A DNA stretch of 61,455 bases from Aeromonas cavernicola (GCF_002795305.1 NZ_PGGC01000102.1:1-61455), one strand, 5' to 3'. Counted from the stretch's first letter, positions 42,723 to 53,553 are shown. Made by a program: numbers and translations. Notes: generated by a model from the letters alone, not told the origin.

Positions 42723-43866
42723 TCCGGTTTCCAACAAGATCCGCATCGGTATCGTCGCCGGAGAAGTCTCCGGCGACATTCTGGCTGCCGGTCTGGTACG
42801 CGAGCTGCAAGCCCGCTACCCGGATGCGCAGTTTGAAGGGATTGCCGGGCCGCGAATGCAGGCTCTCGGCGTCAAGGCGTTGTTCGAGATGGAAGAGCTC
42901 TCCGTCATGGGGATCACCGAGGTGCTGGGCCGTCTGCCGCGTATTCTCAAGGTCCGTCGCGAACTGCTGCGCCACTTTATTGCCAATCCGCCCGATATTT
43001 TCATCGGCGTGGATGCACCGGATTTCAATATCGGGGTGGAGCTGAAACTGCGGCGAGCAGGCATCAAAACGGTTCACTATGTCAGCCCCTCGGTGTGGGC
43101 CTGGCGCCAGAACCGTATTCACAAGATCAAGGCCGCCACCGACATGGTGCTCGCCTTCCTGCCGTTCGAGAAAGCCTTCTACGACCGTTTCGACGCCCCT
43201 TGCCGCTTTGTGGGTCACACCATGGCGGATGACATTGCGCTGGTGCCGGATCAGGCTGCCGTGCGTCGTAATCTCGGTATCGATGCCAATCGCCGCTGGC
43301 TGGCGGTCCTACCGGGCAGCCGCCACGCCGAAGTCGGCTTTATGTCCCCCCTGTTTCTCGAAGCGTGCAAACACCTGACGGTGCGCTACCCCGATCTCGG
43401 TTTTATCGTGCCGCTGGTCAACCAGAAACGGCGCGAGCAGTTTATGGCTATCAAGGCAGAGGTAGCGCCAGGTCTCGACATGGTGCTGCTGGAAGGGCAG
43501 GGCCGTGAGGCAATGATCGCTGCCGACGTAGTGATGCTGGCCTCTGGCACCGCGGCCCTTGAGGCAATGCTAGTGAAAAAGCCGATGGTGGTGGGCTACA
43601 AGCTCAAACCCTTTAGCTACTGGCTGGCTCAGCGCCTGGTGAAAACCGAGTTTGTCTCGCTGCCCAACTTGCTCGCTGGCCGTATGTTGGTGCCGGAGCT
43701 GATCCAGCACGAATGCACTCCCGACAATCTGGTGGAAGAGGTGAGCAAGTATTTCGAGCATGATAACAGTGTGCTTATCAACACCTTCACCGATCTTCAT
43801 CAACAGATCCGCTGCAATGCTGACGTGCAGGCCGCCGAAGCGGTCGCCGAGTTGCTTGGCAGGTAG
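42715..43866 (+). CDS. lpxB: Lipid A disaccharide synthase LpxB
   Basis: This 383-residue glycosyltransferase joins UDP-diacylglucosamine and lipid [22 protein letters not shown] opens the protein, with [40 protein letters not shown] and [13 protein letters not shown] following. The best start is GTG at 42715, overlapping the lpxA stop by 8 bases with GGGA upstream. A 150-base gap follows before rnhB. Confidence 0.95.
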   Translation: MPDPVSNKIRIGIVAGEVSGDILAAGLVRELQARYPDAQFEGIAGPRMQALGVKALFEMEELSVMGITEVLGRLPRILKVRRELLRHFIANPPDIFIGVDAPDFNIGVELKLRRAGIKTVHYVSPSVWAWRQNRIHKIKAATDMVLAFLPFEKAFYDRFDAPCRFVGHTMADDIALVPDQAAVRRNLGIDANRRWLAVLPGSRHAEVGFMSPLFLEACKHLTVRYPDLGFIVPLVNQKRREQFMAIKAEVAPGLDMVLLEGQGREAMIAADVVMLASGTAALEAMLVKKPMVVGYKLKPFSYWLAQRLVKTEFVSLPNLLAGRMLVPELIQHECTPDNLVEEVSKYFEHDNSVLINTFTDLHQQIRCNADVQAAEAVAELLGR

Positions 43867-44016
43867 CCGCCCTCGGTTCGATTAGCCGCACCGTGCTGTT
43901 ATCGGATGAGCATCTCGCTGTGTCGCCGAATGCTGACCCAACCAACCTATTGAATGGAATCGTTCGAGTATGCTTGGCGATTCGAGCCGAACTCCCTTGT
44001 TTTGATTTAAGGCGAC

Positions 44017-44610
44017 ATGATGATGATCGATATTCCTGACGATAAGCTGGTTGCCGGTGTGGACGAAGTGGGCCGTGGCCCCTTGGTGGGGGATGTGGTC
44101 ACCGCTGCGGTCATTCTTGATCCCGCCAATCCCATTGTTGGCCTGGCCGACTCCAAAAAGCTTTCCGAGAAGAAGCGCCTCGCCTTGGTTGACGAGATCA
44201 GAGCGAAGGCGATCGCTTGGGCTATTGGTCGCGCGAGTCCGGAGGAGATCGACGAGCTCAATATCCTGCACGCCACCATGCTGGCGATGCAGCGCGCCGT
44301 GGCAGGGCTCAAGGTCACCCCCGAGCTGGTGTTTATCGATGGCAACCGTTGCCCGGCTTTGCCGATGGAGGCGCGCGCCGTGGTTAAGGGTGATAGCCTA
44401 GTGGCCGCCATCAGTGCCGCTTCAATCCTTGCCAAGGTGACCCGCGACGCTGAGATGATCGAGCTGGACAGCCGCCATCCCGACTATGGCTTTGCCCGCC
44501 ATAAGGGCTATCCAACAGCGGAACACCTCGCCATCTTGGCCGAGCGTGGCCCGCTGCCCGAATATCGCAAAAGTTTTAAACCAGTGCGCCGCGCACTGGG
44601 CATCGAGTAG
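44017..44610 (+). CDS. rnhB: Ribonuclease HII
   Basis: This 197-residue enzyme removes ribonucleotides from DNA. Catalytic acids lie in [17 protein letters not shown] (Asp, Glu) and in [24 protein letters not shown] and [12 protein letters not shown] complete the site. The start has three ATG codons in a row with AAGG upstream. It follows lpxB after an unusually long gap for this cluster, which may hold a promoter for rnhB-dnaE-accA. Confidence 0.95.
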   Translation: MMMIDIPDDKLVAGVDEVGRGPLVGDVVTAAVILDPANPIVGLADSKKLSEKKRLALVDEIRAKAIAWAIGRASPEEIDELNILHATMLAMQRAVAGLKVTPELVFIDGNRCPALPMEARAVVKGDSLVAAISAASILAKVTRDAEMIELDSRHPDYGFARHKGYPTAEHLAILAERGPLPEYRKSFKPVRRALGIE

Positions 44611-44648
44611 ACCATGCCATGTTGTTTGAGCAGCAAGAGGAGATAACA

Positions 44649-47600
44649 ATGGCTGATCCCCGTTTTATCCACCTGCGAGTCCACTCCGACTTCTCCATGG
44701 TCGATGGCCTGCAGAAGATCAACCCCATCGTCGGGGCGGCTGCGGCCGACAACATGCCGGCGATAGCGCTGACCGATCAGATGAACATGTGTGGTCTGGT
44801 GCGTTTCTACGGCGCTGCCCACGGCAAGGGGATCAAACCCATCGTTGGGGCTGACTTCTGGGTGCAGAGCGATGAGCTGGGGGATGAGCAGTTTCATCTT
44901 ACCTTGCTGGCCATGGATAACGAGGGTTACCAGAACATTACCCTGCTTATCTCCCGTGGTTATCAGCGTGGGCATCTGCAGGGGCGCCCGGTGATCGACA
45001 AGGGCTGGCTTGCTGAACACGCCAAGGGAGTGATCGTGCTCTCCGGCGGGCGCGAGGGCGACGTGGGCAAATTCCTGCTCAAGGGTAATCGGCAGATGAC
45101 CGAGCAGTGCCTTACGTTCTATCAGACCCACTTCCCCGATGCTTACTACCTCGAATTGCTGCGTACCGGTCGACCCGATGAAGAGGTCTATCTGCACATG
45201 GCCGTGGCGATCGCCACCGAGTTCGAGCTGCCGGTGGTGGCGACCAACGAGGTGGTGTTCCTTAACGCCGATGATTTCGACGCCCACGAGATCCGAGTTG
45301 CCATCCACGATGGCTACACCTTGATGGACAAGCGCCGCCCGCGCCGCTACAGCCCGCAACAGTACCTACGTAGTCAGGAGGAGATGGCACAGCTGTTTGC
45401 CGACATCCCCGAAGCGTTGGAGAACACGGTGGAGATCGCCAAGCGCTGCAACGTGACGGTGCGTCTGGGCGAATACTTCCTGCCCAACTTCCCGACCGGT
45501 GACATGACCACCGAAGATTTTCTGGTCATGAAATCAAAAGAGGGATTGGAGGAGCGGCTCGCATTCCTGTTCCCTGACCCGCAAGTGCGGGCCGAGCGGC
45601 GCCCCGAGTATGATGAGCGTCTCGACATCGAGCTCAAAGTGATCAACCAGATGGGCTTCCCGGGTTACTTCCTCATCGTGATGGAGTTTATTCAGTGGTC
45701 CAAGGACAACGGTATTCCCGTTGGCCCAGGCCGGGGCTCGGGGGCGGGCTCGCTGGTGGCTTACGCCCTCAAAATCACCGACCTCGACCCACTGGAATTT
45801 GACCTGCTGTTCGAGCGTTTCTTGAACCCCGAGCGGGTATCCATGCCTGACTTCGACGTCGACTTTTGCATGGATCGGCGCGATGAGGTGATTGATCACG
45901 TCTCCGAGATGTATGGTCAGGATGCGGTGTCGCAGATCATCACCTTCGGCAGCATGGCGGCCAAGGCGGTGGTGCGGGACGTTGGAAGGGTATTGGGCCA
46001 CGCCTACGGCTTTGTCGATCGCATCTCGAAGCTGATCCCACCGGATCCTGGGATGACCTTGGCCAAGGCCTTTGAAGTCGAGCCTAAATTGCCTGAGCTT
46101 TACGAGCAGGATGAGGAGGTCAAAGACCTCATCGACATGGCTCGTCGCCTCGAAGGGGTCGTGCGCAACGCTGGTAAACACGCCGGTGGGGTGGTGATAG
46201 CCCCGACCAAGATCACCGACTTTGCCCCGCTCTATTGTGATGACGAGGGTCACCATCCGGTGACCCAGTTCGATAAGAACGACGTCGAGTATGCCGGTCT
46301 GGTGAAGTTTGACTTCCTCGGTCTGCGCACCCTGACCATCATTGATTGGGCGCTTGGCATGATTAACCCGCGCCTAGCCAAAGAGGGCAAGCCGCCAGTC
46401 GACATTGCCGCTATCCCCATTGATGACAAAAAGTCATTTGATTTGCTGCAACGTTACGAGACCACGGCGGTATTCCAGCTGGAATCCCGTGGCATGAAAG
46501 ATCTCATCAAGCGGCTGCAGCCCGACTGCTTCGAAGACATGATCGCGCTGGTGGCGCTGTTTCGCCCGGGTCCGCTGCAGTCAGGGATGGTGGATAACTT
46601 CATCGATCGCAAACGCGGGAATGAGGTGATCTCCTACCCAGATGCCACATGGCAGCACGAGAGCCTCAAGCCAATCCTTGAGCCCACCTACGGCATCATC
46701 GTCTATCAAGAGCAGGTGATGCAGATTGCCCAGACCTTGGCCGGGTACACCTTGGGTGGCGCAGATATGCTGCGTCGTGCCATGGGTAAGAAAAACCCGG
46801 CCGAGATGGCTAAGCAGCGTTCTGGGTTCGAGGAGGGGGCGGTCAAAAACGGCATTGACGGCGAACTGGCGGTTAAAATCTTCGATCTGGTGGAAAAGTT
46901 TGCGGGCTACGGTTTTAACAAATCGCACTCGGCTGCCTACGCGCTGGTTTCCTACCAGACCCTCTGGCTCAAGACCCACTTCCCGGCCGAGTTCATGGCG
47001 GCGGTGATGACCGCTGATATGGACAACACCGACAAGATCGTGACCTTAGTGGATGAGTGCCAGCGGATGGGATTGACCGTGATCCCGCCGGATGTGAACA
47101 CTGGTCGTTATCGTTTTTCGGTCAACGAAGATGGTCACATCGTCTACGGTATCGGGGCGGTGAAGGGGGTGGGGGAAGGCCCTATCGAAGCGATCCTAGA
47201 AGCACGGGATCGGGATGGCCCGTTCCGCGATCTGTTCGACTTCTGTAACCGAGTCGACATCAAGAAACTCAACAAGCGAGTGATGGAGAAGCTGATCCTC
47301 TCCGGTGCCATGGATCGGCTCGGTCCCCACCGCGCTGCCCTGATGGCGACGCTGGAGGAGGCGATGCGTGCTGCGGACCAACACGCCAAGGCGCAGGCGG
47401 TGGGGCAGGTCGACATGTTCGGCGTGCTGACCGAGGAGATCGACGACGTCAAAAAGGCGTTTGCCAACGTGCCGCACTGGCCCGATAAAGTGTGGTTGGA
47501 GGGAGAGCGTGAAACTCTCGGGCTCTATCTGACCGGCCACCCTATCAACCAGTACAGCAGCGAATTGCGTCGTTATACCTCGGGGCGGTTGTGCGATCTG

Positions 47601-48128
47601 CACCCGACTTCCCGTGATACCGTGACCACCGCGGCAGGGTTGGTGATTGCGGCCCGCAGCATGGTGACCAAGCGTGGCAACAAGATGGGGATCTTCACCC
47701 TAGACGACCGCTCCGGTCGCCTCGATGTGACGCTGTTTAGTGAGGCGCTGGAAAAATATGAAGAATTGATGCAAAAAGACCGTATTTTGGTGGTTTCAGG
47801 ACAGGTCAGCTTTGATGACTTCTCTGGTGGCCTTAAAATGTCGGCCCGAGAATTACTGGATATCAATGACGCGAGGGAGCGTTTTGCTAGGGCGATTCGC
47901 CTCTCCCTCGATGCACAGCGTATCGATGATCGCTTTTTTCCGCGTTTGTGCGAGATTTTGGAGCCCGCCCGTGCCGGAGTTTGTCCGGTTCAGGTAAACT
48001 ATCGTCGCCCTGGTTCCCAGGTGCGACTGACGCTCGGTACCGAGTGGCGGGTGACGCCCACTGATCAACTGATAGATGACCTGCGCGTCCTGCTGGGACG
48101 AGAGCGGGTTGAATTGGTTTTTGAATAG
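44649..48128 (+). CDS. dnaE: DNA polymerase III alpha subunit
   Basis: This replicative polymerase catalytic subunit (1,159 residues) has an N-terminal PHP domain ([17 protein letters not shown]), the palm with [19 protein letters not shown] and [16 protein letters not shown] (catalytic Asp residues), fingers, a beta-binding and helix-hairpin-helix region, and a C-terminal OB fold ([18 protein letters not shown]). AGGAG precedes the ATG at 44649. The last 380 or so bases are AT-richer than the rest of the gene. Confidence 0.97.
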   Translation: MADPRFIHLRVHSDFSMVDGLQKINPIVGAAAADNMPAIALTDQMNMCGLVRFYGAAHGKGIKPIVGADFWVQSDELGDEQFHLTLLAMDNEGYQNITLLISRGYQRGHLQGRPVIDKGWLAEHAKGVIVLSGGREGDVGKFLLKGNRQMTEQCLTFYQTHFPDAYYLELLRTGRPDEEVYLHMAVAIATEFELPVVATNEVVFLNADDFDAHEIRVAIHDGYTLMDKRRPRRYSPQQYLRSQEEMAQLFADIPEALENTVEIAKRCNVTVRLGEYFLPNFPTGDMTTEDFLVMKSKEGLEERLAFLFPDPQVRAERRPEYDERLDIELKVINQMGFPGYFLIVMEFIQWSKDNGIPVGPGRGSGAGSLVAYALKITDLDPLEFDLLFERFLNPERVSMPDFDVDFCMDRRDEVIDHVSEMYGQDAVSQIITFGSMAAKAVVRDVGRVLGHAYGFVDRISKLIPPDPGMTLAKAFEVEPKLPELYEQDEEVKDLIDMARRLEGVVRNAGKHAGGVVIAPTKITDFAPLYCDDEGHHPVTQFDKNDVEYAGLVKFDFLGLRTLTIIDWALGMINPRLAKEGKPPVDIAAIPIDDKKSFDLLQRYETTAVFQLESRGMKDLIKRLQPDCFEDMIALVALFRPGPLQSGMVDNFIDRKRGNEVISYPDATWQHESLKPILEPTYGIIVYQEQVMQIAQTLAGYTLGGADMLRRAMGKKNPAEMAKQRSGFEEGAVKNGIDGELAVKIFDLVEKFAGYGFNKSHSAAYALVSYQTLWLKTHFPAEFMAAVMTADMDNTDKIVTLVDECQRMGLTVIPPDVNTGRYRFSVNEDGHIVYGIGAVKGVGEGPIEAILEARDRDGPFRDLFDFCNRVDIKKLNKRVMEKLILSGAMDRLGPHRAALMATLEEAMRAADQHAKAQAVGQVDMFGVLTEEIDDVKKAFANVPHWPDKVWLEGERETLGLYLTGHPINQYSSELRRYTSGRLCDLHPTSRDTVTTAAGLVIAARSMVTKRGNKMGIFTLDDRSGRLDVTLFSEALEKYEELMQKDRILVVSGQVSFDDFSGGLKMSARELLDINDARERFARAIRLSLDAQRIDDRFFPRLCEILEPARAGVCPVQVNYRRPGSQVRLTLGTEWRVTPTDQLIDDLRVLLGRERVELVFE

Positions 48129-48143
48129 AGGTTTTAAGGCCTT

Positions 48144-49094
48144 ATGAGTCTTTTTCTGGATTTTGAACAGCCGATCGCCGAATTGCAGGCACAAATTGAT
48201 GAGCTCCGTCATGTGAGTGAAGGCAATCGTGCCGTGGATCTTAAAGAGGAGATCCGCCGGCTGGAGAAGAAAAACGAAGAGCTGACTAAGAAGATCTTCG
48301 GTGATTTGGGGGCGTGGCAGGTATCCCAAATGGCACGTCATCCCCAGCGCCCCTATACCCTCGATTATATCGAACATATCTTTACCGATTTCGATGAGCT
48401 GGCCGGTGATCGCGCTTATGCCGATGATAAAGCCATTGTTGGCGGTATTGCTCGCTTCGACGGTGAGCCGGTGATGGTGATTGGTCAGCAAAAAGGGCGT
48501 GAGACCAAAGAGAAGATCAGACGCAACTTTGGTATGCCGCGCCCAGAAGGGTACCGTAAGGCCTTGCGTTTGATGGAGATGGCTGAGCGCTTCAAGATGC
48601 CCATTATTACCTTTATCGACACCCCAGGTGCTTATCCTGGAGTCGGTGCTGAGGAGCGTGGCCAGTCCGAAGCGATTGCCCGTAACCTCAAAGTGATGGC
48701 GGGTCTGACGGTGCCGGTGGTCTGCACCGTGATCGGTGAGGGCGGTTCTGGCGGTGCGCTGGCCATTGGGGTCGGCGATCGCGTCAACATGCTGCAGTAC
48801 TCTACGTACTCTGTTATCTCTCCAGAAGGGTGTGCCTCTATTTTGTGGAAAAGTGCAGATAAAGCCCCCGTTGCTGCGGATGCCATGGGGATTACTGCTC
48901 AGCGTCTCAAAGAGCTCAAGTTGATTGATACGATTGTGGAAGAGCCTCTGGGTGGCGCACACCGTAATATCGAGTTGATGGCTAAGCGTCTTAAAGATCG
49001 CATCAAGCAAGATCTCAGCGCGTTACGCCCACTGGATGCCGAGCAGCTGTTAGAGCAGCGTTATCAGCGGTTGCTGGGTTATGGCTACTGCTAA
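48144..49094 (+). CDS. accA: Acetyl-CoA carboxylase carboxyltransferase alpha subunit
   Basis: This 316-residue subunit pairs with AccD to make malonyl-CoA. The N-terminal coiled coil ([18 protein letters not shown]) leads to the crotonase-like domain, with [41 protein letters not shown] and [14 protein letters not shown]. It closes the forward block and is followed by a terminator. Confidence 0.97.
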   Translation: MSLFLDFEQPIAELQAQIDELRHVSEGNRAVDLKEEIRRLEKKNEELTKKIFGDLGAWQVSQMARHPQRPYTLDYIEHIFTDFDELAGDRAYADDKAIVGGIARFDGEPVMVIGQQKGRETKEKIRRNFGMPRPEGYRKALRLMEMAERFKMPIITFIDTPGAYPGVGAEERGQSEAIARNLKVMAGLTVPVVCTVIGEGGSGGALAIGVGDRVNMLQYSTYSVISPEGCASILWKSADKAPVAADAMGITAQRLKELKLIDTIVEEPLGGAHRNIELMAKRLKDRIKQDLSALRPLDAEQLLEQRYQRLLGYGYC

Positions 49095-49120
49095 TACTTA
49101 ACATCGATAGCGCACCAACT

Positions 49121-49147
49121 AGCCCCCGCATGATGCGGGGGCTTTTG
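49121..49147 (+). terminator. Terminator after accA
   Basis: AGCCCCCGCAT pairs with ATGCGGGGGCT, and the stem is followed by TTTT. It lies 27 bases past the accA stop. Confidence 0.85.
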
Positions 49148-49208
49148 TTATATCGCGGTGGCTTAGATGAGGGATCGCCATAAAGTGGCGGTTTTCTGTG
49201 CTAAATAA

Positions 49209-49235
49209 AACGCCCCGCGACGGGGGCGGGGCGTT
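49209..49235 (-). terminator. Terminator for the DUF3545 gene
   Basis: A perfect 10-bp stem (AACGCCCCGC and GCGGGGCGTT) has a 7-base loop. On the reverse strand it runs into TTATTT just after the DUF3545 stop. Confidence 0.75.
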
Positions 49236-49256
49236 GTTATCGACATATCGTAAGGT

Positions 49257-49439
49257 TTATAAATCGATATCGTCAGAGACACCTTCGTAAGCGATATCGA
49301 TGGATTGCAGCTCCTTCTGCAGACGATGTTTATCTTTCAAGGCTTCTATTTCACGCCATTTGCGTTTTTTTCCCGTTGTCCCGCGGCTGCGTGAACCGAG
49401 CTCAACTACTTCTTCATAATCGAAGTTGAACATTTCCAT
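49257..49439 (-). CDS. DUF3545 family small protein
   Basis: This 60-residue basic protein carries the DUF3545 core KKRKWREIEALKDKHRLQKEL. The start at 49439 (MEMFNFDYEE) is fixed by a near-perfect AAGGAGG 7 bases upstream; a longer reading from 49472 is less likely. It is a single gene between two terminators. Its function is unknown. Confidence 0.75.
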   Translation of the reverse strand: MEMFNFDYEEVVELGSRSRGTTGKKRKWREIEALKDKHRLQKELQSIDIAYEGVSDDIDL

Positions 49440-49555
49440 GGTTCCCTCCTTGGTTTTTATCGTTTTCACCATCCATATAACACACCGCAGCTGAAAGTAA
49501 AACGTTTTCGTGACACTTCTATGACAGGGTAAAAAACTCGCTAAACAGCCAATAA

Positions 49556-49590
49556 AAAAGCCGGTCTCTTTTATTGAAAGACCGGCTTTT
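49556..49590 (-). terminator. Terminator after transaldolase
   Basis: A perfect 12-bp stem (AAAAGCCGGTCT and AGACCGGCTTTT) with an 11-base loop. It is symmetrical in A and T, so it could stop transcription from either side. Confidence 0.85.
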
Positions 49591-49608
49591 AGGGTGGTAT
49601 TCGATGGT

Positions 49609-50559
49609 TTAGAGACGGCTGGCTAGCATGGTCTCCAGCTTACCTTGGTCGATGGCAAATAGCCGGATACCTTCGCCCAGCTTCTCATGGGCCATGGCGT
49701 CTTGGTTCAATTCCCAGCGAAATTCTGCTTCGGTCATCGGGCTTGGTTTAGCCTTGCGCTCGCCGGTGTAATCGAGCTTGCGGACCACGGCGGCCTCGGT
49801 GTTGCTCAATGTTTCCAGCAGGGCTGGGCCAATAGTTAGCCGATCACAGCCGGCTAGTTCTAAGATCTCACCGGTGTTACGGAAGCTGGCACCCATCACC
49901 ACCGTTGGGTAGTCGTGCTGCTTGTAGTAGTTGTAGATAGCGGTCACCGAGACCACGCCTGGATCTTCGCTGGCGGTGTAGTCACGGTTGTGCTTGGCCT
50001 TGTACCAGTCGAGAATGCGCCCCACGAACGGGGAGATCAAAAAGGCGCCCGCTTCGGCACAAGCACGGGCCTGGGCGAAGGAGAACAGCAGGGTCAGATT
50101 GCACTGGATGCCCTCTTGCTCCAGCACCTCGGCGGCCCGGATCCCTTCCCAGGTGGAGGCGAGTTTGATCAGGATACGGTCGTTACTGATCCCCGCTTCG
50201 TTGTAGAGCCGGATCAGTTTGCGTGCTTTGGCGATGCTGGCGTCGGTATCGAAGGAGAGACGGGCATCCACCTCGGTGGAGATGCGGCCCGGGACGATCT
50301 TCAGCACCTCCAAACCAATGTTGACTGCCAGTTTGTCACCGGCATCGAGAATTTGCTGCGCCTTGTCTTGGCTCTGGGCTTTGGCCCATTTGACCGCATC
50401 TTCGATCAGTGGGGCGTATTCTGGGATCTCGGCTGCTTTCAGAACCAACGAGGGGTTGGTGGTGGCATCGATGGGCTGATAGCGTTTGATGGCTTCAATA
50501 TCGCCGGTATCGGCAACAACGGTGGTGAGGGCTTTGAGCTGGGTTAATTGATCGGCCAT
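49609..50559 (-). CDS. tal: Transaldolase (TalA/TalB type)
   Basis: This 316-residue pentose phosphate enzyme moves a dihydroxyacetone unit. The Schiff-base Lys132 lies in [12 protein letters not shown], matching E. coli TalB numbering. [31 protein letters not shown] and [12 protein letters not shown] are further signatures. AGGAG lies upstream but is distant (about 14 bases). It is divergent from the symporter gene across 50560-51255. Confidence 0.95.
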   Translation of the reverse strand: MADQLTQLKALTTVVADTGDIEAIKRYQPIDATTNPSLVLKAAEIPEYAPLIEDAVKWAKAQSQDKAQQILDAGDKLAVNIGLEVLKIVPGRISTEVDARLSFDTDASIAKARKLIRLYNEAGISNDRILIKLASTWEGIRAAEVLEQEGIQCNLTLLFSFAQARACAEAGAFLISPFVGRILDWYKAKHNRDYTASEDPGVVSVTAIYNYYKQHDYPTVVMGASFRNTGEILELAGCDRLTIGPALLETLSNTEAAVVRKLDYTGERKAKPSPMTEAEFRWELNQDAMAHEKLGEGIRLFAIDQGKLETMLASRL

Positions 50560-51255
50560 AGCAAATATCGTCTCTTAAGGAGGGGAAACCCCTAGGTTGC
50601 GGGCGTGAGGCGTGGGTTGTGAAATAAAATTACATCGCCTTGCTGCCTCAAGCTCAGAAAAGGGCGATAGGCAGTGCCCATCGTCATTGCCTGCCTAATT
50701 AATACTGATGTGCTACATCCTGCAATAGGGGGAGTTGATGGTTAAACGTCCAGCCCCTTGCACGGCGAGGACTAATCATATGAAAATATATGATAAATAA
50801 GGTTTTTTAACGCAATTTAGAGCCTTGCCGGCAATTCTTTTGCGGCCAAATTTTTTAACCAATATTCATATTTGTGTCATTGGTCACACAAATGTTCAAG
50901 GTTGGGGCTTGAAATTTTATTACAGCGAAAACGTTTGGCACTGTCACACCATAAGTGTCGTTGGCTATAGAAACGTTTATAACGACAAGTGTTAACAAAA
51001 AAATTCAGATGAGTCTTTTAGCGTGAGCAGAATATTAGGTTGGTAACTGATTGTAATAAAAGATTTTTTTATAAAATAGATGGGTTTCAAATGAAGTTTG
51101 TTAGCTCATTTTTTGTCTCTCCAGTGATAGGGATCACTATTCTGGGCTCTCCCACTGTGCTAGATTCCGGCCCTTTAGCGCTATCGCTAATTAAAAGACA
51201 GACAATAAGCGGCCAGCGCAGATTGGTCATGGATGTGTATAACAACGAGAGAATT
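50560..51255. other. Long divergent regulatory region, tal / symporter
   Basis: This AT-rich 696-base region has no convincing gene. It holds an 8-bp perfect inverted repeat ATTTGTGT-N8-ACACAAAT at 50870-50893 (also readable as a CRP-like TGTGT-N6-TCACA). Two copies of the palindrome AAACGTTT lie at 50929-50936 and 50971-50978, 42 bp apart. The reading frame of the symporter is open back to 51040, but no start there has a ribosome-binding site. I found no glycine riboswitch core. Confidence 0.5.
50925..50940. promoter_or_regulatory. LacI/PurR-type operator-like site
   Basis: GCGAAAACGTTTGGCA has the central CG and A/T arms of PurR-family operators and matches the PurR consensus at most positions by eye. 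A second AAACGTTT core lies 42 bp downstream at 50971-50978. In E. coli PurR controls several glycine-related genes, which would suit a glycine/alanine carrier. This is a prediction only. Confidence 0.4.
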
Positions 51256-52695
51256 ATGGATACCTTGATTGCGATGTTAAACGACCTGATGTGGGGAGCG
51301 GTGCTCATCTACCTGCTGATTGGGGTCGGTATCTTTTTCACCTTCCGTCTGGGGTTTATCCAGATCCGTCATTTTGGTCACATGTTCTCCGTGCTGAAAA
51401 ACAGCCGTAAATCGGATAACGCTGGCATCTCCTCTTTCCAAGCGCTGTGCACTAGCTTAGCGGCACGGGTCGGTACGGGTAACTTGGCCGGGGTGGCCGT
51501 TGCCATCTATTTGGGCGGCCCTGGGGCTATTTTCTGGATGTGGCTGATTGCCTTTATTGGTATGGCCACCGCCTTCGTTGAGAGCACCCTAGCCCAGCTC
51601 TATAAGGTCAAAGATGAGGATGGCAACTACCGCGGCGGCCCTGCCTACTACATGGAGAAAGGCCTTGGTATGCGCTGGATGGGGGTGCTGTTTTCACTCT
51701 GCCTGATCTTGGCCTTTGGTCTGGTGTTTAATGCGGTACAAGCAAACTCCATTAGCTTGGCGATGAAGGTTGCCTTTGGCATCCCTGATTGGGTCAGTGG
51801 TCTTGCGCTGGTGCTGCTGTCTGGTTTGATCATCTTCGGTGGGATTCGCGGCATCGCCCGTTTTGCCGAGTTGGTGGTGCCGTTTATGGCGCTGGCGTAC
51901 ATTCTGATGGCCCTGTTTGTGGTGCTGATGAATATTGGCGAGTTGCCTGCCGTGTTTAGCCTGATCATCAAATCCGCTTTTGGTATCGAACAGGCGGGGT
52001 CAGGGGCCATTGGCTATGCCATTTCCCAGGCGATGCTCAACGGGATCAAGCGTGGTCTCTTCTCTAACGAAGCAGGGATGGGCTCGGCGCCCAATGCCGC
52101 TGCGACCGCTACCCCTTATCCGCCACATCCTGCCTCGCAAGGCTATGTGCAGATGCTGGGGGTGTTCCTCGATACCATCGTTATTTGCAGTTGCACTGCG
52201 GCGATTATCTTGATGTCTGGTCAATTCGAACCTGGCTCAGGCGTCACGGGGGTTGAGCTGACTCAGCGTGCCCTCTCCTCTCAGGTTGGTAGTGGCGGCA
52301 ACATCTTTATTGCAGCGGCGATTTTCTTCTTCGCGTTCACCTCTATCGTGGCAAATTATTCCTATGCCGAGACCAACCTGGTGTTCCTTGAGCACAACCA
52401 CAAAGGGGGGTTGGTACTGTTTCGGATGTTCGTGCTGGGCATGGTGATGTTTGGGGCGGTAGGTGAGCTGCCGATTGTGTGGGCGATGGCGGATGTTTCA
52501 ATGGGATTGATGGCGATCGTCAACCTGATTGCCATCTTGCTGCTGTCAGGCGTTGCCATCAAGCTGGCCAAGGATTACAACGATCAGCTTAAGCTGGGTA
52601 AGTTGCCCACCTTTGATGCCAACAAATACCCAGAACTGCGCAGCCAGTTAGAAGAGGGGATTTGGGATAACCCGTCTCAGCATCAGGAGCGGTGA
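51256..52695 (+). CDS. Alanine/glycine:cation symporter (AGCS family)
   Basis: This 479-residue inner-membrane carrier has about eleven hydrophobic segments and imports alanine or glycine with sodium. AGCS signatures include FQALCTSLAARVGTGNLAGVA, GGPGAIFWMWLIAF, RGGPAYYMEKGL and GLFSNEAGMGSAPNAAATA. GAGAG precedes the ATG at 51256. It is monocistronic, with a hairpin terminator soon after. Confidence 0.92.
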   Translation: MDTLIAMLNDLMWGAVLIYLLIGVGIFFTFRLGFIQIRHFGHMFSVLKNSRKSDNAGISSFQALCTSLAARVGTGNLAGVAVAIYLGGPGAIFWMWLIAFIGMATAFVESTLAQLYKVKDEDGNYRGGPAYYMEKGLGMRWMGVLFSLCLILAFGLVFNAVQANSISLAMKVAFGIPDWVSGLALVLLSGLIIFGGIRGIARFAELVVPFMALAYILMALFVVLMNIGELPAVFSLIIKSAFGIEQAGSGAIGYAISQAMLNGIKRGLFSNEAGMGSAPNAAATATPYPPHPASQGYVQMLGVFLDTIVICSCTAAIILMSGQFEPGSGVTGVELTQRALSSQVGSGGNIFIAAAIFFFAFTSIVANYSYAETNLVFLEHNHKGGLVLFRMFVLGMVMFGAVGELPIVWAMADVSMGLMAIVNLIAILLLSGVAIKLAKDYNDQLKLGKLPTFDANKYPELRSQLEEGIWDNPSQHQER

Positions 52696-52720
52696 TAACA
52701 TCAAGCACTGATGGCACGTC

Positions 52721-52743
52721 AAGGGGAGCGTGATGCTCCCCTT
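52721..52743 (+). terminator. Hairpin terminator after the symporter gene
   Basis: A perfect 9-bp stem (AAGGGGAGC and GCTCCCCTT) with a 5-base loop. The T-run is short. Confidence 0.65.
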
Positions 52744-52843
52744 ATGATGAGAACCGCCGCACAGGCTGCTGGTTCAAGGTAAGCACTGCTCCCATTACGC
52801 CGCCTGAAATAGGCCCGCACTGCGCTTTTCCCTCCTGCATAAG

Positions 52844-52848
52844 CCACC
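52844..52848 (+). repeat. Target site duplication CCACC (second copy at 54044-54048)
   Basis: The five bases before the left TGT and the five bases after the right ACA are identical. Removing the element plus one copy restores a continuous sequence. Confidence 0.8.
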
Positions 52849-52876
52849 TGTGGGCGAGTAATAGAGTTTCATACCA
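52849..52876 (+). repeat. Left terminal inverted repeat with dispersed subterminal sites
   Basis: This 28-bp end contains the first motif copy (GTTTCATACC at 52866-52875). Two more clear copies lie at 52932-52941 and 52988-52997, 66 and 56 bp apart, with weaker ones near 52895 and 53035. Dispersed sites are typical of a Tn7-type left end, where TnsB binds each site. Confidence 0.8.
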
Positions 52877-53094
52877 GATCTGACGGTAGGCCAACGTTTC
52901 ATGGTTTTGAACATCCCTCACGGAGGTAATAGTGTCATACCAACTGGTGAGATCTGCCCCCATTGGATCACACCCAAGAACAATAAAGTGTCATACCAGC
53001 CTGTTTTATTGTTCCCTGAACCCATTTAACAGAACGTTTCATTATGCGCAGTCATGCCTGTAGGTAGAACAAAGGGACCAGAGGCCCCTTGATG

Positions 53095-53484
53095 TCAACT
53101 TGGTTCATCAAACAAGGATAATGTGGCCGCAGGAAACTTGAATCGCATAGGTTCTCGATGATGCGGATCAAACCAGATGCACTGAATGCCATTTTCAAGA
53201 ATCTCGGCAACAGTCATCACAGGCTTATCACTACTACACAGAGTGACATTATCACGAACGGAGAAAACAGGTTCTTGCTGTTGGTGCAGTCTACGAGTTG
53301 TCTGAGGACTTTTCGTAACAAGAAGAGCGCTATCGAAAGTCCATTCAACGGGCTCCCCGCCCATTTCTTGGTTAAACCAAATGCAGGTAACCTTACTTCC
53401 ATCCTCAGCTACCGAGCTAACGGTCATCTTCTGTTGGCAATTAGGTAAGGCCACTTGCTGACCTAGTGCTAGTGTAAAGCGCAT
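53095..53484 (-). CDS. Tandem DUF2158 (YodC-like) protein, transposon cargo
   Basis: This 129-residue protein is two copies of the same small domain. Copy 1 (about 2-55) reads FTLGQQVALP, MTVSSVAEDGSKVTCIWFNQE and VEWTFDSALL. Copy 2 (about 73-125) reads FSVRDNVTLCSSDKPVMTVAEI, IQCIWFDPHHREPMRFKFPAATL. The pattern x-V-L-x(n)-P-MTV-x(n)-C-WF-x(n)-F is that of DUF2158/YodC, which is normally a single domain of about 60 residues. AGAGG lies before the ATG. Its function is unknown. Confidence 0.7.
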   Translation of the reverse strand: MRFTLALGQQVALPNCQQKMTVSSVAEDGSKVTCIWFNQEMGGEPVEWTFDSALLVTKSPQTTRRLHQQQEPVFSVRDNVTLCSSDKPVMTVAEILENGIQCIWFDPHHREPMRFKFPAATLSLFDEPS

Positions 53485-53503
53485 AAGAAACCTCTTCGCA
53501 TTC

Positions 53504-53533
53504 TGATGCCGATAAATGGAATTATCGGCATCA
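53504..53533 (-). repeat. Perfect 12-bp hairpin between the two cargo genes
   Basis: TGATGCCGATAA and its exact complement enclose a 6-base loop. It lies after the upstream 74-codon gene and 20 bases before the start of the DUF2158 gene. No T-run follows on the reverse strand, so it is more likely an RNA-stability, translational or protein-binding element than a terminator. Confidence 0.6.
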
Positions 53534-53553
53534 TCAATTATAAGTCTTTGTTA

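Noticed and set aside
50900..51250. Glycine riboswitch before the glycine/alanine symporter
   Set aside because: I looked for the paired GGAGAG and CCGAAGGGGCAA-type cores known upstream of such genes and did not find them.
51040..51255. N-terminal extension of the symporter
   Set aside because: The frame is open, but candidate starts lack ribosome-binding sites and the family begins near MDTLIAM.
52742..52963. 73-residue reverse reading frame after the symporter gene
   Set aside because: It begins inside the left end of the transposon and crosses its boundary, so the reading is a chimera; only its chromosomal part could belong to an older frame.
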